A stretch of DNA of 64,000 bases from Sipunculus nudus. Its lineage: Eukaryota > Annelida > Sipuncula > Golfingiida > Sipunculidae. Position numbers and translations under genes: made by a program. The notes below the pieces were generated by a model. That model did not search any database and had not been told where the DNA came from. It worked only from the letters and a program-made list of their open reading frames with translations. The stretch is from contig CM049322.1 in NCBI GenBank assembly GCA_026874595.1, positions 39,033,340 through 39,097,339 on the forward strand, given 5' to 3'. The number at the start of each line of letters is the position of its first letter. Within the stretch, counting starts at the first letter, position 1. Shown here piece by piece: positions 1-11,584 of this stretch.

Positions 1-273
1 ATTTAAATCATTCAAGCAGTCATTTTAGATTCATATAAAAGTGCACACGTGGAGTATGCCAAAGTTTAAAGTTAGAAATGTATATGTGTCTGTATTTATT
101 GCAGTCACGGATACCGCCTAGTAAAAGCATGCAACTTTATAATTGGCTCATATAAAATCAACAACAAAACTTTGAAACTTTGCTTATTCAGGGAATATAG
201 TAAGATGAACTAACTGTTCTTTTTTCAATTAAGGTTGCTTGAATTATCCATTGGTGAAGGATATGACAGCAAA

Positions 274-294
274 GGGGGGGGGGGGGGGGGGGGG
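274..294. repeat. poly-G run (21 G)
   Basis: An uninterrupted run of G on the + strand. Similar runs of 12 or more occur elsewhere in the window (near 9555, 43270 as C, 46569 as C, 57108 and 57291), so homopolymer G/C tracts are a recurring property of this genome. Length is error-prone in any assembly. Confidence 0.95.
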
Positions 295-364
295 AGGTAA
301 CTTGCCAGTCAACGGCGACTTTTTAATTTCCTGTTCGGAAATAAACTAGCGGATCAGGTGACGT

Positions 365-945
365 GTGAGGTAATCGTATCAGGTCTGAAGAACTTTGTAG
401 GCTAAGAAGTTTTTGGTGACTGATACATGTACGAAAAAGAGGAAGGAAGTGTTTTGCTTAATAAAAAGTAGTAGAGGAAATTACATCTGCAAATGATAAA
501 GGCAAATGTATTAAGCTCACGATAACCCGAGGGCTATGTGCCTCATATGTGTATGAAATCGATTACCATTACCTCTTTAGGTGTTATTATTAAGGATCTC
601 TATGATGGCAATGGAAAGAGTACTGATACGAGGTCTGCCAAGTACAGCTGAGAGCAACAGGCGGTTGTGCATATATATATACATATGATGATCAAAAGTG
701 TAATCACAGAAGTCTATGTAACCGGTGCTTTAATTAAATGTGTGGCACTTCGGTCGATAGTTAATCTAAGATCACACGGGAATATGATTTACCGGTATCT
801 AGAAATTTGCACATGGATAGCGCAGACCTAAGCCATATGGCATTGTAAGACATGCAGCGTTTTTCTTTCTAAAAATTCACGATCCAGATATTGATCCGGA
901 TCTCCCCCAAAATGTAATTATTTGTTCCTTGTTTCAATGACGAGC
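365..945. repeat. diverged segmental duplication, copy 1
   Basis: This block matches 1850-2397 in the same order and orientation. Shared landmarks are an 'aaatgataaaggca' segment, a 'gtactgatac.aggtc.gcc.agtaca' segment, a 'ctcggtcgatagttaa'-like segment and a 'gatccagat.ttgatccgga'-like segment. Identity is patchy, so the duplication is old. No coding potential is seen. It is either a local tandem segmental duplication or two insertions of one repeat family. Confidence 0.7.
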
Positions 946-1849
946 TATCCTGCAAATTTCATCAATATCCGTTCTGCGTAATGTTGCTAACTGTCAGAAA
1001 AACAAACAAACAAACAAACCATCGCAAACAAAAACTTTATTCCGCTTGGCTGGGGCTATGAAGTACCAAGCGAGCTGGAATTTGTTGTATATTGTTGATG
1101 TATATTTTTTTTATATGTATTGTTGATATATATTACTGGATATTTTGTTCCTGAAAATATGTAAATGTTTAATGGTCTCTGGGGCTTTAAATGAGAAGAA
1201 AAACTGTTATGTACTGTACTAATTATGGGGAAGTTTACGGACGTAAAACATGAAGTACTTATGGTGATATTACTCACAGGATTTTGATACTGCCAAGTGA
1301 AGTACCATGGTAATTTGTGTAATTTAGTCAAAAGAAATACGAAACATACTAAAATAGTTGAACCTCAATCTATTTAAACGAGAGTAGCACCCACATTCTT
1401 AGATTTAAGAGAACGGGACAACTTAGGAGTAGTACAAAAGGTACTTTTTTAAATGTTGTTTTATAAGTAACACCAATTGTATTCGAGTGGACAAACACAT
1501 CATGACTGTTATTTCTTGTACACATAAAGAAATATTGATGACGTTATAGTGCCCATGAATATTATTATAGACGTTGATTTGCAGTCGCTTTCATGACTTC
1601 AACAGCCAGCCATTGGGAAATGCCAAAGGATTCTGGCTCATGGCTTAGGGTCAAACTTGTCCCCTGTACAATGTTGGTAAATGGTGTGACAACTTCTTAC
1701 AGGCTGCAAAAAAATGGGTACTCTGATCCATCCTGATGTAGGTCCAAAGTCGAAATGTTTTCCAGGGATTGGCGCTGTATAAAAGAAAAGATTCGAATTC
1801 AAATCAAACTTTTGAGAATAATAAGACAGATAAGGGTCAATGTGATTTA

Positions 1850-2397
1850 TAAGAAATTAAGGTGAAGTCTTTGAATCGCTTCAGAAGTTTGTGGTGATTG
1901 ACACAAATAAGAAGAGAAACAGAATGAGACCTATTTACTGTAGAGCGGCCAAAGAAATCAGTTCCCAATATGAGAATGCCAAATGATAAAGGCACACAAT
2001 AACGTGGGGGCGATGCGTTTGGTATATATATAAATTAAATCGACTTTAGATTTTATTATGAAGGGTGCCTTTCATGGTAATGAAAAGTGTACTGATACAA
2101 GGTCCGCCGAGTACACTGGCGACCCTAAGGCGGTGGTGCATACATACACACACACGCACATATATTATCATAAAACGGATTGCATTTAAAATTATCTTTT
2201 ATTGTGAACACTGACGTGTGTTCAAAAGCGCGTTTGTTTAAGCTTTGGCTGCTCGGTCGATAGTTAAGTTAAGATTCCATGGAAAAAAATAATTTTTAAT
2301 CAGAGAGAACAGACTTTTTCCTTTCAAAAATTGCTAGATCCAGATGGTGAACCGGATTACCCCAAAAGTTAAAACAGTTCTTTCTGTCTCACAATAG
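1850..2397. repeat. diverged segmental duplication, copy 2
   Basis: Second copy of the block at 365-945, about 1.45 kb downstream, with the same landmarks in the same order plus small indels and a (CA)n-like stretch near 2148-2160. No gene is recognised in it. Confidence 0.7.
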
Positions 2398-3215
2398 TCA
2401 TTTCTCACAAGTGTAGTTTAAATGGTTTATTTAGGTTTTACTATTACTGAAATTACAATGCAACTGACACAACAAAAACACGCGACGTGACGTGGTCACA
2501 CTGTACGCGGTACATTCAAAGCATCAAAATTTACACCTAAATGCATTGAAATTCGCCTTTTTTAACCTGTGAAAATAATTTAAATTATTAATATCAATTA
2601 AAGGATTTCAAAACTTTTTCGTTTACACATTGACCTAAATCTAGGTAGTACTGCACATACGGCTGAAAACAGATCATAATTCAACCCGGTCCTATATCCA
2701 TTTCGCTTCGCAATCGCATATGAACATAGCCCAAACACCATTATATTAGCAACGTGTTAGTGTAAATGTATTTTAGTTAGATAATCAGTTTATCTTTTTC
2801 CATTACATCATTGCCACCGTTCTTTTTACACTGAACAAATGCTTGTTTTCGAGATGTTACTCATTTCATTAAGTTCATACTAAAAAATTTCATGTGCATG
2901 TAATTTGCCTTGAAACAAGGTTGATCAAACATGTTTGGATGTTTATAAACTAAGCCCTCCAATACATTTATGTCAACAATACTGAATTTAGAAGATCCAG
3001 TGCGTTTTGTGGAAATGGGTGGGGCTTTACAGTCCTCCGCCTACCGGACCTGAAAATCATTATATTTGATCAATAGTGCATCAGATGTTTCTGTTTAAAT
3101 GTTCATATTCATTACTGGACCATATAGTATGTTGCTAAGAGGTCCGTTTTCGTATGGTGATTGGAGCGTCTTTGTCAGGTATGTAAATGATAGCATTGAT
3201 TGATGAATAAAGTTA
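2398..3215. other. intergenic, nothing recognised
   Basis: AT-rich sequence upstream of the GPCR gene. No open frame, RNA gene or repeat is recognisable by eye; it may contain distal regulatory sequence for the gene at 3296. Confidence 0.5.
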
Positions 3216-3218
3216 AGG

Positions 3219-3232
3219 GGATATATATGACC
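3219..3232 (+). promoter_or_regulatory. TATA-like element of GPCR gene
   Basis: A 'ggatatatatgacc' sequence lies about 65-75 bases before the start codon at 3296, a plausible distance for a short 5' UTR. This is inferred from position and composition only; in an AT-rich genome such matches are frequent. Confidence 0.35.
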
Positions 3233-3295
3233 GATTCACAACCATAAACAGACAAGCACTAAGAGCGTCTACTCCGGTGATCTGACTGATATATC

Positions 3296-6014
3296 ATGGA
3301 TTCGTCTACATTGAGTAGGTAAGGTCTTATTCTTTTTAAATCGCTTTTTCCCACATTGTATATTTCTTTTTTCAGGTGTTTTAGTTTTTATTTTAATCAG
3401 TTTTGTTTTAACAAAATGGCACAAGTGTAAATTGTGCTGTTTTTATGCTCATGCAATTGCTTTTGGGCATGGGTTGTATAAATCGCTCAAAATAAAGATT
3501 TCAAATTTTATTTGGACTAAAGTCCTTTCGTTTTTATGTCCATCAAACGATAATTAGATTTCATTCATTGAGTTATAATTGTTTTTTAAATATTGAATGT
3601 AATTTAATTGAATTAATTTAAAAGAACTAAATAGATTGCTGACTCTGGTATGTTGCATGTTGAATTTCTCGTTGGATATTGTGTGAATCAAGAAAGTATC
3701 TTAATAATTAGGTTACTTGTGTTCTGAATTTCATTGAAATGCACCCATAACATTTTGGAACTTTCAAACTTATACATGTAAAAAAAAGAACTTCAACATG
3801 TATTTCGATAGAGTTTAAATCAAAACTGTAACAAATCCTTCAACAAAGGGTCACAAGTCCAACTATTTCAGCTGATCAAAACAGCTGGTGCTGTTAATAA
3901 CTATAACAGATTTTCGACTCATCTAAAACAATTTTACAATTTTCATTTATTTGATGTTTTTGATCAAATGTGTTCCAGCAATACAGGTAACATTCACTTC
4001 AATAATTATCCTGTACTAGAATGTTGTGCATAAAAAAAATAAATGTATTTTGCTGTTAACGCGGTCCCACTACAGCTGAAGTTACTATTGGCGCTAGATG
4101 CTGAATGGTCCCAACAATTAAGTCCGCCAGAAAAGTAAATATTAATAACTTGACTTTGAGGTTATCAGATGAATATAACGTAGCAGATTATTAGATATTC
4201 GAAATGTATCAAGCATTTCTAAACTGCCAAGTAATGCTTATCCTCTACAGTAAAAAATGACAAAATATAGCATTTACTGTTATGAGGACCAAAAAGGGAA
4301 TTTTATAAAATTATGTTATATGCGTTTTATAAGAAATAAAATTTACCTTTCATGATTTAAAGCTTTTCCGGGCATGAAAGCTGTCTAATAATGTTTATAA
4401 TTCTTAAAAAAAATAACAAAATATAACATGTACTTTAATCAGGTATAAAAAGTTTTCTTTTTATTCACGTATCTGTCTGAAATTAAAAATACAATTATTC
4501 TGCATGAAATAGATATATCGCCCAAGTCGAGCTTATTATGCTAAAGTGATACCCAATAAACTTTCTTATTGTAAATGAAGTAGTGAACAGCCCGGTAGTA
4601 TAAATAAATTGTATGATTGGCATTTGTGTATTACCGCGTAGTCCGGTCCTTATTTTGCCAAACTTGTCAAAACTTTCATACCTCTTTTTTATATTCATAG
4701 CTGTACGTATATATCTTTGTATAATTTTTTGGTTATATATTTGTACATCTAGGGTCCGCATAAGTGCATTGTATTTGACTATACCATAAACTTAAAAAAA
4801 AATGTTAAACATGATTAATTTTTCTGCTCACAGTATCCAGTGATTGGACGTAGGAAGAAGGATTAATACATATTACTATGGTTAAGTTGATGAACAGCCT
4901 CATGATGTAACATTTAAAACAAAACCATATTCATATTACTGTTTTCTAATATTAGTTAAAGGTATAATATGAATACAAATTCCTCTTCAGGGGCCTTCTA
5001 AGCAGTGATGCCTTGGAATATGTTGGTGTCAATGAAAGTTTTACAATAAATCCAAGGACCATCGAGCATGATACGCAAACCAAACAAACCAATATTGTTA
5101 CTCATGGAGGCACAGGGGGCGCTTTTGATGTTCCACCGTCAATCTTTCCTGGCGACCATGGCACAAAGATAGAGGACGTTTTACAAATCGTAACAACAAC
5201 CTTCAGGTCGGCTTCGCTTCCCCTAAACCTACTGGCCATATTAGTGATATGTAAAACAAGCATGATCTCAAAAGCCGTATCAATATACTATATTGCTTTG
5301 TCTGTGTGTCTGATTTTACGCAGCGCTGCCCAACTGGTTTTAATTCATTATGGCTATGTTTTTACCCAACCAGGACATATTTGCCCCTGGTTTATGTTTA
5401 CAACTGCATTTTGCCATGACTGCATCCACTTTCTTATCTCGGCAATAGCATGTATGCAACTTGGAGGAATGGCTCTGCCATTTTCGGCAGCTAGACTCTG
5501 GTCACATAAGAAAATTGCGATTTCTACCGCTTTTATCATTACTTTTAATCTAATTGTCTGTGCCGTCCCTCTTACACTAAATGATTACAAGAGTGAGAAG
5601 TGTTCACCCTTTGCTGTACGTGTAGCTACGGTTATCACTATCGCTATTTATTTTATAAGTATGGCAATCTTGATAGCTTGTAACATTGCAATTCTGTCAT
5701 ATCTTGTCAAAGCTAAAAAAGCAAGGCCGGGGCAGTCAGGTAATAACGATTGGGAAAGCGTCATTTCCCGATTTAGATTAACATCCTTCGTTACTACTAC
5801 TATGTTTATTCTGTGCCATGTTCCCATGGCGGTGGGTCGATTTGTTAGTATAGTTTTTCAAGATTTTATTCAGTCTCGGGGGATACTTATGGTGTTAGAA
5901 ACGTTATTGTCATTTTATGATATAAGCCCGTTGTTCATATACCTATTAACAAACCGCAAAACCAGGGAGGAATTCTATCAAAGACTGAAATGTAACGGTC
6001 ATTCTTCAAATTGA
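3296..6014 (+). CDS. rhodopsin-like (class A) GPCR, two exons
   Basis: Predicted seven-helix plasma-membrane receptor of about 348 aa; ligand unknown. Coding exon 1 (3296-3318) encodes only MDSSTLS plus two bases of the next codon and ends at a gtaagg donor. Exon 2 (4991-6014) follows a tcctcttcag acceptor, and the phase-2 junction gives Arg and keeps the frame. Approximate helices: TM1 73-96, TM2 103-127, TM3 139-165, TM4 182-205, TM5 216-246, TM6 270-297, TM7 305-327. Cys139 and Cys212 suit the conserved TM3-ECL2 disulfide, and N22 sits in an N-glycosylation sequon. Class A motifs are modified: AAR for DRY, CHVP for CWxP, SPLFIY for NPxxY, followed by a helix-8-like basic segment. The N-terminal tail is about 70 residues. 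I cannot assign a subfamily; it could be a lineage-expanded orphan or chemosensory-type receptor. Confidence 0.85.
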
Positions 6015-6737
6015 TTTTCTATTTTATCAATGTGATTGTTTATTTTCATGAATGAACGTTTGTACCGTGTTACTTTTAGTTTAATATTAGTCATTGAATA
6101 TGTTTAACTGAATATAGACGATAAGTGTATACGTATGCCGTGCACTTTATATATGTTTTGATAAAGCCAGAGTCACTCTGTCGATTCATAATTGTTTATA
6201 GATGTAAAGTATAAGAGGTCAATGCAATTAACTGCTTATGTAAACATATATAAACGTGATATTTCTGCAGTTCATATCGTTACTCTTTTTTTCTTTGGTA
6301 TATGAATTTTTACTCTGTACAAAATGCCGATAGATTTCCTTGATCATATGTTACTGAAATGACTGTAATGGCCAGTACGGTAAAAACTTGTTTGAAAGAT
6401 AGGATACTAAGCTTGTCGGCTTATCTACTTGAATATATATTTCACTTTACAAATTTCCTATCGGTCTTGAAGTTGTATATAATAAATAGAAAACATACGA
6501 ATGCTTAATGCTTGAGGAATAACATCGATTGTAATTTACATGAATTGTAGAGGGGTTTAACTGATATGTGCACAGAATTAAAACAATTATTTATAAACTA
6601 CCTGGAAGATTACCGAAGGTTTAATTGTGATGATGATTAATTCAAGTCAGAATTGTACGTACTGCTGTCCTTTTACACAGCATTTACACATGTGTACTAT
6701 AATAGTGAAATATGTGCTAATAAAACAAGTGATACAC

Positions 6738-6743
6738 AATAAA
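6738..6743 (+). terminator. poly(A) signal of GPCR gene
   Basis: AATAAA here, with another at 6719-6724, is followed by a G/T-rich stretch at about 6758-6775, as expected of a metazoan cleavage and polyadenylation site. It lies about 720 bases past the GPCR stop codon. Confidence 0.5.
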
Positions 6744-6799
6744 ATGATATGATTTCAGTGTTTGTTTTGCAAAAGAAGGCATAATAGATCCCTGTGCGT

Positions 6800-7670
6800 T
6801 GAATTTATCGGGACCCATTGGTCTCCACGCTCAGCTGAGCTATAAGGATATTTCTATGATCCTTTTTTACAATGGGGGTCCTGTAACCATCCCCCTTGAC
6901 ATAGTAGGCGAATAATCTGAGAAATGACAAAATTTTCATCAAAATCCATCCACTATTTATTGACATAATTAGACCACTGATAGGTTAGTAATGCCTTCAA
7001 TATGCCAGTGTTGGCTGAGTGATGACTGGATAATTATATCTGATGTATTATAATGTGATGATAAATTTTGCTTTAAATGCATCAACACTCTTTAAAAGAA
7101 AGTGGACCCTGTGACCTTAAACTTTGACCTCAAACTCCAAAATCAAAAGAATTTTTTTCTTTATTGATGTTTTATATATAATTCAAGTATGAAACCAATT
7201 TAGTAATCCAGACTGGAGTTTTCATCTGGAGCAAATTCGAAGACAGATGGCTCCTGTGACATTGACGTTTGACCTTGTGATTCCAATACCAAAAAAGGGT
7301 TTTTTCCCTGTTGACATGTCAGCTATAAAGGTAAAAAGGAAGGATTGGGGTGAAAAAAATTGCTTAAAGGCAATCACAATCTTTTAAAGACGCGGTTATG
7401 TGACCTCGACCTTTGACCTCGTGACCCGAAAATCAAACCGATATGTCAATCCAATATATCAATCCGAAATGGATTCATCAATAAGAAACAATTTTGTGAC
7501 CTAACATCAGGTTTCCGAGCAGATTTTTATTATAACTTCCCGGATGATCACTTAGAAGTTTCTTGGGTCAGCGATTACGTTTTGTGTCCCTTGAATGGAT
7601 GGACAGAGGGCAGGACAATGCGACATTCCCATACATTCCGTCAGCTGAACTATTTACGGATTATATAAAG
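6800..7670. repeat. dispersed intergenic repeat, 'gtgacct' type
   Basis: The segment contains 'cacgctcagctgagct', repeated 'tgtgacctt..ctttgacct' phrases and a closing 'ggatggacagagggcagg' stretch. The same ingredients occur in the repeats at 46655-47290 and 51385-51715. I know this style of sequence as high-copy intergenic DNA in bivalves. No coding frame is supported. Confidence 0.55.
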
Positions 7671-7674
7671 AGGA

Positions 7675-8356
7675 AGGGTTAATCATCTATCTTATATAAA
7701 TATAACAACATTGGGCATGGACCCTGAAACTCGGCTGAGTTTGACATAGACCGCCGTTTTACCAAATGCCGAGTTTCCAAAAATTCTTTTTTTTCAGAAA
7801 TTTAAAATCGGGAACTGAAAATGTATTCGTATATATGAAAACTCTTTTCAGCATGTATATATCTCAAATGATATTTGTTCGTAATTACGACCCACAGGGG
7901 CCTGTAACCAGGTGTTTTAGGCCCAGTGGTTACCTTAGTCAATCAGTTCTGGGCCAATGTTGTCGCCGGGGAAAGGTGTAAAAACTACAACAAGTCGTGC
8001 AACGTTGAGTTCCCTATACCCTCTGAAAGCGGCTGAGCAGTTTCACCGAAAGCACGTGTGTTATCAACTATATCTCGCTTGTACTCAAGCAAGTATAATT
8101 CATTTGGAAGGCAAACCAATAACCGAGCAGTTTACTCGCATGTATATTGGTGAGGTATTACAACGCTTTTGCTCGAACAGGTTTATGTGGAAGGCCAAAA
8201 AAAATACGGGTCTGGCCATACAAATGATCAGTTCATTTCCTAAGAGCAATTTGTGTCATCTTTTTGAACGTGCTGTTATTCAGTTTATTCTTCATTTCAC
8301 TTCACTGCCAAGAATAACACAACTCAAACACGATCGTCTTGCTGTCACTTATCAGT
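7675..8356. other. no supported gene; unrecognised open frame
   Basis: An open frame of 133 codons (7957-8358, +) has no recognisable domain and no convincing start context or splice sites. It abuts the pogo-like relic that follows and may be flanking transposon sequence. Confidence 0.3.
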
Positions 8357-8545
8357 GATATACAGCCAAAGAAGAGAAAACCGACGGCGTTATGCTTTGA
8401 TGAAAAGCTGATAATCCTTGAGGGGCTCGACCGTGGTGACAAGCCTGCCATCATCCAGATTTTAAACAATTGAGAGAACATTCTTATAAAACGGAGTCAG
8501 GAAGTAAAATATGCGACGTCGGTCAAGGTATTCAATGAGTTTTAA
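8357..8545 (+). pseudogene. pogo/Tigger-type transposase HTH relic
   Basis: Read from 8357 the frame begins DIQPKKRKPTALCFDEKL and continues with IILEGLDRGDKPAIIQ, then ILNN, a stop and ENILIKR. This matches the first part of the CENP-B/Psq-type N-terminal helix-turn-helix of pogo-superfamily transposases (basic KKRK, 'EKL.IL...DRGDK.A.I'). About a dozen residues expected between 'AIIQ' and 'ILNN' are missing, the next codon is TGA, and no DDE domain follows. It is a dead fragment. Family assignment rests on motif memory. Confidence 0.6.
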
Positions 8546-8549
8546 CCTA

Positions 8550-10640
8550 CGTTAGATCTGTAAATTAAAAATAGGTTCTATTACCGTTCAAAAACTTTCA
8601 TTCTCTTGCATTTCACTCGTTTGCGTGTGCCACTTTGGCTCCCCTGAGGGCAGTTTAAGAAACTAACCAAGCTTTACCAACGGCATTGTCATCTGACCCT
8701 CTCTTCCGGTGAATCTGTTCGAAAAGGTCACGCACGTATCTAAAAACAAATAAGACTCATCTTGAACAATCAAGCTACGCATTAAATCCATTTTTTTTTC
8801 TGTCAATTACGTAGGTCGAAAAGAAACATGGTTTCCTCTCAGTAAAATGGCGTTAAATTATTCATTAACTGTCGTACGAGTTGACGCTTGATCTCTGACC
8901 TATTTTTTGAAAATAATATTTTCCGAAAGAATAGCACGTCCCTCTACGATTTCGGAAAAACGGCGATCTACTGTTATATCTTAAACCATGTTTATTATGA
9001 AAGTTAATTACAGGTAAAAGGGGAGGATATGGTAGAGGGTGTCCACTTCCCACACTGAGAGAATTTTTAAAGTCAAGAGAAAATTTAGAAGCACCTTTAC
9101 AAAAAATAGGGGTATTTTTTGTCCTCGACTATTTTTCTCTTTAATGACTTTGCATAACGTAGTCAGACCTCATAGGGTGAGGTTTTCATTTATAGTGTGT
9201 AAATTTCTTCAGATTCAGATATTAACTGGAAAGTCCTAACATTCAATCGTTTTTAAGATGTCGATACGTTTATGGTGAAAATGGGGATCTACTTTATCTT
9301 ATATTTGCAAAATACCATAGTTCAAATGTATTTCTCCTAGTAATATAATTTTTGTAGGTTCACTTTGTATGTTAAATTTTGCATTTTATCGGCTTCTGTC
9401 GGCCCGGCAGTGCAAAAACCCAACTGAGCACAGATCGTGAGTTTGATTATCAGCCGATGAAACGTGAGATTTTTCACGGTCGACTTAGCCCAAGCTGATT
9501 TCCGTAGTTTAATAAGAAGGCCTTGCCTCACTCGTAGGCGAATGTGTAACGGATGGGGGGGGGGGGGGGATTCTTGGTGTTATGGCCGAGCAAACTGTAA
9601 TAAGGAAAAGGTCCCTCCCTCAGTATAGACACCTTTGGATGTTTTTAGCATCCACAGCTTATGAATCAGGATGACATAAACTGTGGATAAATTAATAATT
9701 CAATTGCTAGGAAGTAAAATTTTATGATAATAATAATATTGTGCCCGATTCATATAAAGAAACGGGACTGCCCAGGACAATTGTACAGTTTTAATTAATA
9801 ACACAGTAACATTTTTGTTACTATTACATATGTCTTTTTCAGAAATTGTGATATTGAAATTCATTAACTTTTTTATTGGCCAAGTTAATCCATATCATAG
9901 ATTTTCAAAATGTTTAATATAATTATGGTAATTTTTATAAAGAAAATTGTGTATTTAATATTGTATTTTATCAACGGTTATGATATTTATGTAATTAAAT
10001 CCAAATCTAGTAATTAATTAATTTTAACAAACGTGTCATTAATTTCAACCGATAATATCTTATCCATATATATTTTTTCAGTATTTTATTAATTTGTTAT
10101 AAAAATTCTGATAATATTGTAGGAATAATCTATTCACCGTATGTTTATTTCTAAATTTTCTTATGAAATGTAAATAAAAATAAATCATTTATGCACTTTA
10201 AATAATTTATGGTTAAACATAAACTCTGATTAAAATCATTTATTGTTTGTTTATATCACACGTTATTGTGTGGAACAGCCCAATCCACTACCACCACTAA
10301 ACCAAGCTCTCTTTTGCTAACACGTCAGCCAATTAGTCACAGAGAGTAACCCACCCTATTTCCTGCCTAATTAGCCCTGCTCTATCCTGCATTTTCTATC
10401 CAGCCTGCAGGTCACAAGAAATGGAACTAACCCTGAACACGCTTGTTTGCCTGCTCTCTAAGAAATTAAAAGCCAATTTTCACTTTGTATTTAAGTTTAT
10501 TTTAAATTTAAAAAGTAATTAAACTTGCATAGTGTGACCTTTTACCTGATGCTATTTAATTTAATTTTTTTTTTGGTGATTTTTTTATGCATCTAGGTAT
10601 GTCAACCCCCATAATCCGATTTCTTTTAGTTTCACTATCT
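8550..10640. other. AT-rich intergenic DNA, no gene seen
   Basis: Contains a 15-G run (9555-9569), a strongly AT-rich stretch (about 9680-10255) and then an abrupt, more GC-rich block (about 10258-10450) of unknown nature. No domain-bearing frame is visible. Confidence 0.5.
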
Positions 10641-11139
10641 GCTGAGAGATGGCGCTACAATTTGGAATTTCCAATACTCGGCCACAGTTGTTTGACCTAA
10701 ATAAACAAAGCAATGGAGTCACAGGACCTGTGTTTGTATTTTCACGAGTGTTCGGCTCGTCGCTTTGGATAAAACATTTTGTTTACATGGCTATTTTATA
10801 TAACCATTGTAATTTTACGTATTTACAGAAGGTGAAATAACCATGAGTGAACACAAGCCGAGTTGTCAATGATGATTTCAAGTCATACTCTCTATTTACC
10901 CGTTTCTTTATGTCATGATACAATTAGTGGTGACCCTAGAGAAAAGGCACGACAACCGTTCTTATAAGAAAATCGGGTTAAATCCTTTCAGCAGTATGAC
11001 TAGCTCATTCAGTGTCACACCTGTTCTACGCCCTTTTTTCGCTCCAAATTACGCTTGCTAAAAGAACAAATATAAATAAAAAAAGGAGTCCTTACTAAGG
11101 TGATAGGATTATATATGACAATACTGATTTATCTTCCAC

Positions 11140-11141
<2 letters not shown>

Positions 11142-11198
<57 letters not shown>
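11142..11198. repeat. compound (CT)n(TA)n microsatellite
   Basis: About 12 CT units pass directly into about 17 TA units. It forms the tail of the SINE-like unit that runs leftward from 11460. Confidence 0.95.
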
Positions 11199-11199
<1 letters not shown>

Positions 11200-11200
<1 letters not shown>

Positions 11201-11460
11201 TGTATGAATAGCCATGCTGGTTCATTGTTTTATAGATGGAAAGGGTATACACAGAAAAGTGGTTCACTGCCAGTGGGATTCGAACCCACGATCTTCCGAT
11301 TTCCGGTGCAGCTGCCTTATTCCACTTGGCCATGACAGATCCCCAACCCCTCTGTGTATTTGTACACTTTTATAGGAACCAGCAGCGAAGTGACGTCATG
11401 GTAGTGACGTCATAGTCTCACCGACTACACGTGTCGGCACGGCGACTTTTGCATGCAATG
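11200..11460 (-). mobile_element. tRNA-derived SINE-like element, minus strand
   Basis: On the minus strand a tRNA-like head has an A-box-like TGGCCAAGTGG (11322-11332) and a B box GGGTTCGAATCCC (11275-11287), followed by a shared body and a (TA)n tail. The whole unit, including an upstream segment with 'gccgacacgt', TGACGTCA and 'ggttcctataaaagtgt', is closely matched on the plus strand at 27590-27835. Internal RNA polymerase III boxes plus two dispersed copies support a SINE. It is not a functional tRNA, as no complete acceptor stem or cloverleaf is seen. Confidence 0.7.
11391..11412. promoter_or_regulatory. two CRE-type TGACGTCA palindromes
   Basis: Perfect TGACGTCA octamers at 11391-11398 and 11405-11412, 14 bases apart, lie in the SINE-like body. 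The second SINE copy has one (about 27640). This is the consensus CREB/ATF site in animals; binding here is inference. Confidence 0.5.
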
Positions 11461-11524
11461 CGATTTCCGGTGAGGCTGCCTTAGCCCACTTGGCCATGAC
11501 AGATCCCCAACCCCTCTGTGTATT

Positions 11525-11575
<51 letters not shown>

Positions 11576-11580
11576 CAACG
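11461..11580 (-). mobile_element. partial second SINE head with (TA)n
   Basis: A second, truncated tRNA-like head (sharing 'cttggccatgacagatcc' and 'aacccctctgtgtattt' with 11328-11363) lies in the same orientation and abuts a (TA)n tract at about 11529-11573. With the preceding element it makes a head-body-head arrangement, a partial tandem dimer. Confidence 0.6.
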
Positions 11581-11584
11581 TATT

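Noticed and set aside
4495-4761. 88-codon minus-strand frame
   Set aside because: Lies in the GPCR intron, AT-rich, no domain and no exon signals.
11275-11332. tRNA gene on the minus strand
   Set aside because: A and B boxes are present but no full cloverleaf or acceptor pairing; the same sequence is dispersed with a body and tail, so it is a SINE.
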